Below, piece by piece: positions 50,592-60,617 of a stretch of 64,000 nucleotides of DNA. Every line of letters starts with the position of its first letter. The stretch's first letter is position 1. The stretch is from positions 2,209,035-2,273,034 of the forward strand of contig JH720295.1 in the NCBI GenBank assembly GCA_000231825.2, in the 5' to 3' direction. Origin of the DNA: Tetrahymena elliotti 4EA. Lineage: Eukaryota > Ciliophora > Oligohymenophorea > Hymenostomatida > Tetrahymenidae. The notes below the pieces were generated by a model. The model saw only the letters and a list, made by a program, of their open reading frames with translations. It was not told the DNA's origin and did no database searches. Made by a program: the position numbers and the translations under genes.

Positions 50592-52242
50592 TCATTATTA
50601 TTATTAATTGAAAGTATTTATGAGAGAAGCTTTATTTCTAGGATCAATGTTATCTATTTAAACTCTGAAGCTAGGACCCTTAGTACATTTTAAATAAGCA
50701 TCAACAAAGTAATTTGATTTTACTACAGCAGGCTTCTTTTCAACCAAAGTTTACATTAGAGATTTAAGATTAGTAAGAATCTATTCATCGCTATAGCTAA
50801 CTTTACCCAAAGGAGAGTGAATGTTACTACCAGGATCAACTCTTTTTATTTATTTTTATTAACAATTTTTAATATTTATAAACTTAATCTCATTAATAAT
50901 ATATCATTTAAATCTTCATTTTTATTCACTATCAAAATTTCCTCAAAAAAGCAAAAAAATATCTGAATTTATTGAATTGGAATAATAAGATTAAATTTTT
51001 GAGAGCATTATTCTATTTATTGAAATTATGGTTGATGCATTTATAGAAAGTGAATTAATTGAATAAAAAAGATCCAAATGAGAGTAATGATTTTATGTTA
51101 GCAATTAATTAATTACCTGAATTAGACTTAACCTTACTTAGCATCATGAATAGCTTAAACTACATTATTAAAAATAAATATTTAGATTTGATATTCCTGT
51201 TTAGCAATAAATAAAATTAATCAATTACCCAATTTTTCATCACTGACGAGATTACCAATCTTTTAGTTGGGCATAAGACCTTTAGGACCTGTTTATGAAA
51301 AGAAAAGGATTTAATTTTCTATTTATTTAAAGTGAAAATAAAGCAAACCTAAAGTTCTGGCATAAGATTTAAGTTTAACCATGGCATCAGAAGTAGCAAT
51401 AATTTATTCGAATTCGATGACACCATTCTTAATCTATTTATAAAATTGTATTTTTAAGTAAAGACTCATTTATTTATACTGTTAATAAATAAATCAATAT
51501 ATTATTTAAAGGCAAAATATCTATCAAAGCAATATCTTTAACATTAATAAATATCTTTAAAAGCAATAAATCAAGTAGTCTTATCTATTTTGCATTTGAA
51601 TTAAATGCTTGAGATCCTTCTTTGCATAATTAAAGGGATTTTATTTTATATAAACTATAGAACTGAATGCTTTTATTTTGATCTTGATTGCACAATTTGA
51701 TGCTTGCTTGCTTGCTTTGTATTTATTGAATTAGGAGAAATCAAATGCTAAAAATTACATTTTTAAGAACTTCTTCATCACCAAACATATCTGCACCTGC
51801 ATCAAGAATTTATTGCTTTAATGATTCTGAAGCGAAAACGCAAAGCTTTTTAGATTTTCCCAAACCAGCAGGCATCTTAGCAGAACCTCTTACAATTTGG
51901 TCACCATGACGAGGATCAACATTCAAACTAATAATTAAAAATGATGAAGAATGAAGCAAAATGAATAGAAATTTAGACTCATTATGATGATGAACGTCTA
52001 AAATAAATTCTAAATAGTGCTTACATAACGCTAAAATCAATAGTTTCTGGGTAAGGAGAAACAGAGTGACATCTGACTAATTTAAGAGCTTGGAATACAT
52101 TATAAATAGGATTGTTTTCATCTTCTTTTTTAGGCTTTTTTGTTCTTCTCTTTAATTTTGCAAAATTGACCATGTTCTTGTTTGCCAAGGTTAAATATTG
52201 GGTCACACTAAGTGCCTAGCTTAATTGCCTTAATCCGATCAT
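50592..52242 (-). CDS. MRPL1: mitochondrial large-subunit ribosomal protein uL1m
   Basis: Six exons: 52025-52242, 51759-51927, 51349-51433, 51229-51288, 51117-51159, 50592-50841; 274 aa, joins in phase. The N-terminus ([19 protein letters not shown], then basic residues) fits a mitochondrial presequence. The L1 core follows: [95 protein letters not shown] and [13 protein letters not shown]. The GPKGLMPN loop and the RxD..H..IGK-type strand (here [17 protein letters not shown]) are the bacterial-type L1 rRNA-binding signature. L1 forms the stalk that helps release tRNA from the E site. It ends with four glutamines (TAA codons) before TGA. The 325-nt second intron and 275-nt last intron are the longest. 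Confidence 0.92.
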
Positions 52243-53078
52243 CACTTTACTTAATTTTTGGTTTTATTCCTACTATTTTATAACTTTATTCTAGTCTTAT
52301 TAACTCTGATTTTATCAATAGAAGATTGATAGATCTTTCTAAATTTATTTTTTAATATTTAACTTTTTACTTAAATTAATGTAAATTCATACATACATTC
52401 ATACATGCATAATACAATCAATACACACATTCATAATTAATTTAAAGCAAAATCAATCTCTATTAAATAAATACAAATTAATTCAAATCAAATCATAAAA
52501 TCTATCTATCTAACTCATATTCATTCATTAATCAAATCTATTAATCAATCAATCTATGTATTAATCAATCATTCAATCTATCTATCTATCAAATAAACAC
52601 CCTGAGTTAAATTTTCTTTAACAAATAAATTTATATGGTTTACAAAAATATGATTTTACTTAAAATGCTTTTAAAAGCCTTCTTTACAAATATTCTATCA
52701 TTTAATTCTATCTAATAAAATAACTTGAAATAATTTGCATTGATTTTAAATTTTATGACAAGCTTGTTTTACATTTCTATTTTGATGAGATTTAATTTTA
52801 GTCAGTTTTTATGTTTGAGATCATTGATTAATTCTAACTATCTGATAAGATTAAATATTTTTTCTTTTGTTAAGTGAGTCACTAATTGATTATTAAGCAA
52901 AAATGTTTTTAAAAAGACTAAAAAAAATAAATTGAAATTCATTAACCATTTTTTATTAGAAAATATTTTTTATTGAGTTTATTTTTTAACAGTTTTTTAA
53001 ATTTAATAAACAGCATAGCTAAATTATTCAGCTCTTTTAGAATTAATATTGATAATTATTAAGTGATAGATAAAGATT
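52243..53078. other. AT-rich intergenic region with tetranucleotide repeats
   Basis: Runs of (atac), (aatc) and (tatc) repeats at about 52390-52595. No coding frame seen. Confidence 0.4.
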
Positions 53079-54013
53079 TCATAAAATATTAATTGTGTGC
53101 TCAGGATCTTCAATTATAGCACTAAATCTTTCAGGGTTATCCAAAGATATTTCTATTTATCTAGAGGCAAATTTACCATTTAAAAATTCAATTTCTGTCT
53201 AAATTTAATAAAAATAATATTAGTTGTACTTAAATTTAAAAATAAAAAATAAAACTTTAACATCTCCTAGTGCTCCGCTCTTGAGATCGAAGAAATTTAC
53301 TTCATATTTATAAATTATTTTTCCGTTTACTTAAGCTATTAGTGAAAAGAATAAGATATATAGATAGAGATATTAAATTTATTTAATTAAGAATGATTTT
53401 GATTAATTTCTATTTACATTTAGATAGTAAAGAATCTTTCATGCACAAAGTCTCTAAGGTGAAATACTTTGAAATTCTAGAGTGATTACACATTTTATTG
53501 ATCAGCATGCTTTTTAAAATATACAAATCAATGTATTTAAATGAATATAAAAATACATAATTTTATTTACATGTTAAATTACTTGTAAAGATCATCATAA
53601 TTAGAGATTCTCTACTTGAATTTATTGTTTAATTTAAGTAGAATCTTCTCAGATTTGTTAAGATAATAAAAACCAGGCAAAGCTAGTGACAACAAATAAA
53701 TATTTTCATATAGAGAACCAAGAGAAATACCACTTGCCACTGATAAAAGGGGATAAAAATTATTTTCTAAGAATTTGTGTTTTTATACATATTCTTTTTA
53801 TTTAAAGTATTCGCTTTGTAATTTTTAATGATTCTTATTTTCTACTATTATAACCATGCTTTCATCATTTTAATCCTGGCTCTGAGTATTTTGAGTTGAA
53901 TTGAAATTATAGTTTTAAATCAAAGATGTTCTCAAACATTACAACTTTTGCAAAGAAAACGGAGCTCTCCTTCTGTATGCTTATTAGTATATACTTTTAG
54001 ATATGTAGATCAT
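53079..54013 (-). CDS. probable mitochondrial membrane protein, unknown family
   Basis: Four exons: 53583-54013, 53418-53509, 53256-53335, 53079-53198; 240 aa, joins in phase. The N-terminus (MIYISKSIYQQAYRRRAPFS) is rich in Arg, Ser and hydroxylated residues and lacks acidic ones, like a mitochondrial presequence. Around residues 95-125 there are two hydrophobic stretches split by a short polar loop (PLLSVASGISLGSLY; IYLLSLALPGFYYL), a membrane hairpin. The C-terminal half is a soluble domain (QVNGKIIYKYEVNFFDLKSG; EIEFLNGKFASRQIEISLD). A hairpin followed by a soluble beta-rich domain resembles TMEM70/TMEM223-type inner-membrane assembly factors, but I cannot show homology. It sits next to the uL1m gene on the same strand. 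Confidence 0.75.
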
Positions 54014-54462
54014 AAATTTATTTTATTAACTTATTTTGATATTATAAAAACCAAAGAAAGCTTTGTTAATTTTTGATAAAAAATAAATATCTTTCTTACT
54101 CATCAATCAAAAATGAACTTTCTTAATCTTACATGCAAAACATAAAATAAATAATCACAATTTTCTTAACTACTTATTAAAAAATCTAATTTAAACATAA
54201 ATATGCATTCATACATAGATTAACACATACATACAATGCAATCTATCTAAATTAGTACTCTAAAAATTTTATTTAGCAACTTATCATTTTTAGTTTTAAG
54301 TATTAATTATCTTCTGAGAAAATATATATATTTGAAAGTATATTTGTAGAGGTCCTCGGGTATTATTTTTAAAAATTGATTTGAGTTTGATGGTGAGTGA
54401 TTTAATATTGTATAGTAATTAATCAGTTAGTTATTTCATGATAAACAAATAAGCTTTATAAA
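54014..54462. other. short AT-rich intergenic region
   Basis: Spacer between two minus-strand genes. A gaggtcctcggg patch near 54350 is locally GC-rich. No open frame. Confidence 0.35.
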
Positions 54463-55890
54463 TCAAAAATGAACTCTTCCATTCATGATATCTTTTCTTA
54501 TATTTATCGGGTTGCAGGTAATTGTTGGAGTAGGTCTTGTCAAGTTACCACAATGTTTTGGTCTTTTAAATATAAATATAATTATAATTTGTTTTTGATG
54601 AATATATAAAATCTTACTTGAAAGCATCTTTATCTTTAGGTTTATCTACTCTTACTAAAGGTTTTAAGGGATCTGGTTTGTATTCAGGGAATTTAGCAAT
54701 TGTTCCATTTAATCCCTTTTTTTCAATAGTAAAACAAGATTAAAACATTAAATAAAAAACAAAATCAATATTTTACTTTTTTTCCTGGATTTGATGGTTT
54801 AAACGGAGCTTCATGTTTAATTACATTGTATTTGGTCACAGTTTAAGGTCTTTTCTATTATTTTTTAACAATTAACAATTTAAAACATATTTTTCTTTGT
54901 TAAAATTTACTTTGATATCAATTCCTTCTAATCCAAAGACTTTACGAGTTGTATTAAATTCACGATCACCATGGTGAGTTGTTCTGAAAGCTGCTTTTTC
55001 TGCAAGTTTCTTTTTATGCTCTTCCATTTCCTTAATACGAAGTTCTCTCTAACGTTCATAAGGATCTGGTACATAAGGAGCATGCTTTTATAGAGTTCCA
55101 TTTTTAGGATTTGTTGTTATATTTCTTGGAGCAGTTATTACTTTGCCTTTATTATAAGATAGATAGAATTAAATAAATTCATTCATTTATTATTTTAAGC
55201 AAAGTGGTTATTATTTTTTGTATATATTGAAATGATTTTTCAATAAAAAGTAAAATGTATAAATTACCTTCAGAGTCAAGATAGTTCTTCTCTTTATGAA
55301 CATATTCTGGTTCATTTTTATAGGAAGAGTTGATTCTTGTTGAATAATAAAAATGATTGATGAATTAGTTATGAGAAAAGTGTTTAATGATTGAAAATAA
55401 TCAAATGATAAGAAAGAAGAAGAACACTAAATAGAATTATTACATATTCTTATATCCAGATGCTGGCTTAAAAACTTCTTAAGTGACAAATTTTTTCTTT
55501 TCAAGCTCATATTTTCTTCTAATTGAATCAGGATCTACATAAGGATCACCTATTGTGGTAAATCCTAATACTGAGAAATAAGAATCTTTAACTTTTCCTT
55601 ATTTGGGTGCTCCTGCTTAAACATTCTTTGGTAAAGTTACTGGCTTTCCTGCTTCATCTCTTGGATCTAAAAAATAATGCAAATTAGAGTTAAAATCCTG
55701 CTTTTAGAACAATATTAGAATTAATTATACGCAATTTTAATTCATATTATTTATCATCTCCAGTTGCAAGAGAAGGAGGTTGTGAAAACAAAGCAAATCT
55801 TTATTTATCTGCAAATTTTTCTGCATCTTCGAGGGCTTACTGCCTCAAAGTGGTCATCATCTAATCTCTATCTTAACTACGTGCTGTCAT
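54463..55890 (-). CDS. CFAP96: CFAP96 (C4orf47/UPF0602)-like ciliary protein
   Basis: Seven exons: 55731-55890, 55444-55666, 55268-55335, 54911-55146, 54777-54854, 54618-54715, 54463-54562; 320 aa, joins in phase. Motifs match the C4orf47/CFAP96 family in order: RFALFSQP near residue 30, VLGFTTIGDPYVDP, VFKPASGYKN, NPKNGTLQKHAPYVPDPYER, APFKPSNPGKKGLNGTI and FPEYKPDPL. The family is about 310 aa in vertebrates. CFAP96 proteins are associated with cilia and centrosomes. The repeated short PF.P..P.KKG modules are typical of proteins that thread along microtubules. The C-terminal 30 residues (CGNLTRPTPTITCNPINIRK) are less conserved. Confidence 0.8.
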
Positions 55891-56930
55891 TGATTGTTAC
55901 TGGCTAGCTGACTTGTTAAAATTTTTATTTATAGCTTAATTTTATTGGATAAGAACTTAGTTACAACTAATAGATTATTAAGTTGATATTAATTAATAAA
56001 TTAACAAGCTGCTTGATTGCTTGCTGATTGATTAATTAGCTTTAAAAATATCAATCAATCTTCTTTTCAGTAAATATATATTTTTGCTTTCTTTTACAAA
56101 ACACAAACATACCTTTCATACATACATACATACATTCATTATTCAATAATATTTTCACATTAAATCCATAATTAAATGCAAAAATTATTAATTGATTTTT
56201 GAGTTAGTTAGTTAGTTGGAAAATATTAACTTTGAATTAATTCAAAGCAAATTTAATAATAATAATAATAATAGATAGTTATTATCTTTATCTTATCCAT
56301 AACTTTTTTTGAGAAGTTACATATGTTCTATCTCTTTTAGTTTTTTTATCCATTCATTTTCTCACTCACTTAAAGTATTTTTCAATTAAAAAATTATATT
56401 AAATCTTTTTAATAATCAATCAATTTCGCATGCCAATTCTTTAAATTGAATTTTTTAATTAAATGTTTAGGATAATAAAATCTATTTATTTTTAAAGAAA
56501 TGGAAAATTTTACAAATTACTTCAGAGATTGAAAATCTATTTAAAAAGTATTTATTTAATTAATTTAGCTGATTTTCTTTTAATTTTTTAATCTGTTCAT
56601 TATTTCCACATTAATAATTTTTTAATTATAAAATGATATAGATCCATTCATATTTTTTACATACAGGATAGAATATTTCATATTTTTTAATAATTTAAAA
56701 TTCAAAAAGAAAAAATATATTAATATATACCTATGAAAATCCGATAAGAAGTAATTTTCTGTATTATTTTTTCTATATTGTTTTTTAATAATAGTTGTGG
56801 GAAATTGAAAAATTAAGCGAATTGAGATCAGAATAAGAAACCAAATACAATACATAAAAATATAATAAATATCAAATAAAAATAATAATAAAGAAAATTT
56901 AGTAAAAAGAAATTCTTTGTATTGATAAAA
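55891..56930. other. divergent intergenic region
   Basis: Between the starts of the CFAP96-like gene (minus) and the alpha-like tubulin gene (plus). It has (tacat)n near 56110 and (aat)n near 56260. A small minus-strand frame at 56622-56855 has no supporting feature. Confidence 0.4.
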
Positions 56931-58274
56931 ATGAAAGAAATAATATCAATTCATGTTGGTTAATCAGGAATTTAAGCTGGAAATGCATGCTGGGAATTAT
57001 TCTGTCTTGAGCATGATATCTAGCCTGATTGTAAAGCAATTTAAAACTCTAATTTAGAAGAAGATTTGAAGACAAATTTTTTCTAAGAAATAAAATAAGA
57101 TTAATTTGTTCCTAGGTGTGTATATTTGGATCTTGAATCTGCAGCTATTGATGAAGTTAAAACAAGTTATTAAAAAAATTTATTTGATCCGGATTTTTTA
57201 GTTTCCGCCAATTTAAATTCTGCTTGGAATTTTGGTCGAGGTTAAAATCTCATTTCTAATGAATTTATTGATACATGTATGGATAAAATTAGAAAATAAG
57301 CTGAGAGTTGCTCAGAGCTCTAAGGTTTTTTGATTTATAACTCTGTTGGAGGAGGTACAGGCTCAGGTTTTGGTTCACTTATTACAAGTAAAATAAAAGA
57401 AAACTTTTAGAAATAAAGCAATTTAGGTTTAACTATTTATCCATCTGATTCAATGTAGAAATCATAATTTGAGTCATATAATTCAGTTCTAGCAATAAAA
57501 AATTAGATTGAAAATGGAGATGTTAATATTGTATTAGATAATGAAGCTATTTATGACATATGTAAAATAAATCTTGATATTTAAAAACCTACATACACAG
57601 ACTTGAATAAAATTATTGCTTAAGCTGTAAGCTAATTGACTTGTTCCCTAAGGTTTAGTAGTTCTATACTGACAAATTTATAAGATTTTCAACAGAATTT
57701 AATACCATCATATACCAAATTTTGTTTTATGCTTTCCTCATATTCACCTATTTTAAAATTTGATAATATAAATTAGACTTAGTTTACTGTGTAAGAAATA
57801 AGTAATTTTCTTTTTTAACCAAGTAACATGATGGCTAAATGTAATCCTAGCAAAGGTCAATATATGGCTATCAATATTACATTTAGAGGTAAAGACATTG
57901 TACCAAAAGATGTCTCCATTTGTTTCGGTTAGTGGAAATATAATTAAACTATGAAATTGGTTGATTGGCGTAAATAAGTTTTATAAGTGGGAATAAATTA
58001 CAATTCTCCTAAGACAGTTGTTCCTGGAAGCATATTTTAACATTTTGATAAATCAGTTTCTATGATATCTAATTCAACTTCAATTTCTGAAGTATTTTCT
58101 AGAATTAACTAATAATTTGATTCAATTTATTCTAAAAAAGAGTTCATCGATATTTTTAAAAGTGATGGAATAGAAGAATAATAATTATTTGAGGCAAGAG
58201 AAGAATTAGGATTATTAGAATAAGATTACTAAGAAGCTCAGAAAATTTAAGATGATTCTGATGAACAAAAGTGA
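56931..58274 (+). CDS. divergent alpha-like tubulin
   Basis: Intronless 447-aa frame, the full length of a tubulin, ending in TGA. It starts [20 protein letters not shown] and has the nucleotide-binding loop [75 protein letters not shown] and [16 protein letters not shown], all alpha-type. The H1-S2 region ([19 protein letters not shown]) lacks the acetylatable Lys40 context. The residue before FQ.NL is Asp instead of the alpha Glu254 that triggers beta-GTP hydrolysis. The FVHWYVGEGMEE segment is [12 protein letters not shown], without Trp. The tail is QDDSDEQK: no terminal Tyr and no poly-Glu run, so it should not be detyrosinated or strongly glutamylated. These losses fit the alpha-like tubulins described in ciliates, probably for special microtubule sets. 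Confidence 0.9.
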
Positions 58275-58416
58275 ACAATAAAAAAACTCTGATATTTCAA
58301 AATATTTTCAAAATAAAGAAAAATATTTTTAATAAAATAATTAAATTAGAAAGGGGGTTAGTTATATAGCTAGCTGTTCCTGGTTTTGAAATACTAAAAA
58401 TAACTGAAATTCTGCT

Positions 58417-59032
58417 TCACTGATTAATTAATTGACTTTCTGGCTCAACCATTTCTGTGATTTCAATACCTAGAACAAGCTCTCCTTAGTAATATACTAA
58501 TTTAACTGAAGTTGAATAATCAATACTCAATATCTTAAATAAGAAAAGACCTAAAATTATATTTTAGAGATAATTTGTAAAATTTAATTTATATTTTAAA
58601 ATTTAAATGCTTTAATTTAAAAATTATATTTTATATTTTATTCCTAATCATGAATTAACTAATGATTGTAAATAAATACATAAATCAAGCAATCAGTTTC
58701 ATAATCATAATAAATAAAATCAATAAAAATAAATCAAAATAAGAAACTCCAAATTTTATATTTTTGTTTTCTAGTTTGACTTTTCTCTATTATTTGGCTC
58801 ACATAATTAATACATTCAAAGTTATATTTTATTAAATTGCTTATACCAACTCCAACTATCTATTAGGAAGAAGATTAATCAAACTGCCCATATTATAAAA
58901 CTTTTCATTAGTTTATCTTTGCTCTGCTATTCTTAACTTTATTTTCTATTGTTCTAGTTTGATAGTGTTTGTTGTATTTTCTATGATTATTTAAATTTCC
59001 TCATATTTTTTTAAGATCTTGTAGGAGTGCGT
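58417..59032 (-). CDS. small coiled-coil protein, 5' end not found
   Basis: Two exons, 58847-59032 (upper limit uncertain) and 58417-58533, joined across a 313-nt intron in phase, give at least 100 residues ending in TGA. Exon 1 is a charged helix (YEEIQIIIENTTNTIKLEQQ; KIKLRIAEQRQTNEKFY) followed by NMGSLINLLPNRQLEL; exon 2 is strand-like (SVKLVYYQGELVLGIEITEM). The frame stays open above 59032 without an ATG, so an upstream exon is likely. A helix followed by a short beta part might be prefoldin-like, but no family can be named. Confidence 0.5.
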
Positions 59033-59690
59033 TATTATTTAATAGAGATATTAAGTAAGGGTAAATATTTATTTTCTTTCAAAAAAATGAAGATAATTAA
59101 TGTAATACTTTTGATGAAAATTAAAAAATCAAATTAAAAAGATTTAAATTTTGTAATAAAATTTTAAATAAATTACTTTAATATGATGATTTTGATTGGC
59201 TTTAATGTAAAGTCAAAAAATAATTAAAAAAATAAAGATATTAATAATGAATAAAAATAAAATTATCAGAACTTAAAATCAATTTTTTTGAAGGTTAAGC
59301 TAATTGAGTTAGGAAAACTATATATGAAAAAGAAAATAGTGTTAACAAATTAATTAATAAATGAATTAAATTATTAAGTTAAAAAATAATTAAAAAAAAT
59401 AAAGATATTAATAATGAATAAAAATAAAATTAAAAAATCAATTTTTTTGAAGGTTAAGTGGATTGAGTAAGTAAGTAAGTAAGTAAGGAAGAATAGATTT
59501 CAATAAGAAAATAGTATTAACTAATTTATTAATTAATAAATGAATTAAATTAGTAAGGTTATAATTTTTTACACTATGAATATAAAAATAGAATAAAGGA
59601 ATAAAGTAATTTGCATTTAGTATATATAGTAAGTAGTAGTATTAGTAAAGTTCTATGATTAAAATATATTTATTTTCTTTTATTTAAATT
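59033..59690. other. AT-rich region containing a tandem duplication
   Basis: No coding sequence recognised, apart from a possible upstream exon of the gene ending at 58417. The duplication at 59211-59556 is listed separately. Confidence 0.35.
59211..59556. repeat. tandem duplication, two copies of ~165 bp
   Basis: Both copies contain aaagatattaataatgaata, then caatttttttgaaggttaag and attaattaataaatgaatta in the same order and spacing. Copy 1 starts near 59211 and copy 2 near 59377. Copy 2 carries an expanded (agta)n tract near 59465. Non-coding. Confidence 0.8.
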
Positions 59691-60617
59691 TCATTCTAAT
59701 CCTTGGGCTTCAAATTTCTTTTGTGCTTTTTCAAGCATTACATAATGGAATATTTTTTCATCAGGAGTTAAATTTTGAAAACTTCCATAAAGCTTAATCA
59801 TATCTGGAAGGGCTATACGACCTTCATGAAACATGCTATATGATAGTAAGAAGCTTCCAATTGAGTATAAAATTGAGAAATGAAAGGATTTCTTTTGAAA
59901 ATAACCTCTGTTAACCTATATTTTATTAAAAGTAATAAATGAATAAAAGAAAAATTATGGTATAATATTCAAAAACTATTAATTAATTATTATTTGATTG
60001 TGGGAATTCTAATTTGATTTTTTGTTTACAAATTAAGTACATTAGATTTAAATTAGTTAAAAAATATGAATGAATAGCTATTAATCATTTATTTATTTGC
60101 TTAGTTGAAGATTTAAATTAAACAGGCTATTGCAACAAAATTAAATAAAAAGAATTAAGCAGTATTTATTTACCAGCTAGTAGTAGATACCTTCAATGAC
60201 TCTCATATAAGCTAGCATTCTCCAGTTGTAGAGGTTTGTTTTGCCTTAGTAGAAATACATAGCTAAGTAGGATGAGATAAACCCACTAAAAAAGGCATTA
60301 AAACCACTATCTTTTTGAGTGATAAGTCTAAGCAAACACTAGACAGCTTTTAAAAGACATGTCTGTGAGCAGAAAAACAAAGATAAATAATAGAAATCTT
60401 TTGTAAAGAATCCATTAATCAAGTTTTGTTGCTTCTTTTTTGAAATTAGACAAGTTAAAATGTGAACTGCTGACTTAATAATAAATCCTAAACCAAAGGA
60501 CTTAGCTAGCCCTTGAATCGCATTTTTAAAGCAACTGCCGCTGTGATTGCAGTGAACAGTCTTTCCTTTAAAGAACTGTTGTATAATGTTAATTTTCTTT
60601 TTGTTATTCAATTCCAT
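59691..60617 (-). CDS. TMEM135/PMP52-like membrane protein, short form
   Basis: Two exons, 60174-60617 and 59691-59915, joined in phase across a 258-nt intron; 222 aa. The N-terminal CNHSGSCFKNAIQGLAKSFG motif with paired Cys/His and Gly is typical of TMEM135-family domains. Hydrophobic helices follow: GFIIKSAVHILTCLI, YYLSLFFCSQTCLL, FNAFFSGFISSYLAMYF, and in exon 2 FSILYSIGSFLLSYSMF, then a soluble tail (MIKLYGSFQNLTPDEKIFHY). TMEM135 proteins are peroxisomal/mitochondrial membrane proteins linked to fission and lipid metabolism and usually have about 450 aa with two such halves. This one has a single half, so it may be a minimal version; the end KFEAQGLE-TGA is well defined. Confidence 0.65.

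Noticed and set aside
52380..52595. Tetranucleotide-rich tract as a possible replication origin or matrix region
   Set aside because: It consists only of common microsatellite-like repeats (tatc, aatc, atac), with no further signal supporting a function.
53336..53509. Apparent one-base frame mismatch between exons 2 and 3 of the 53079-54013 gene
   Set aside because: It came from a misplaced donor. With exon 1 ending at 53583 (phase 2) all four exons join in frame.
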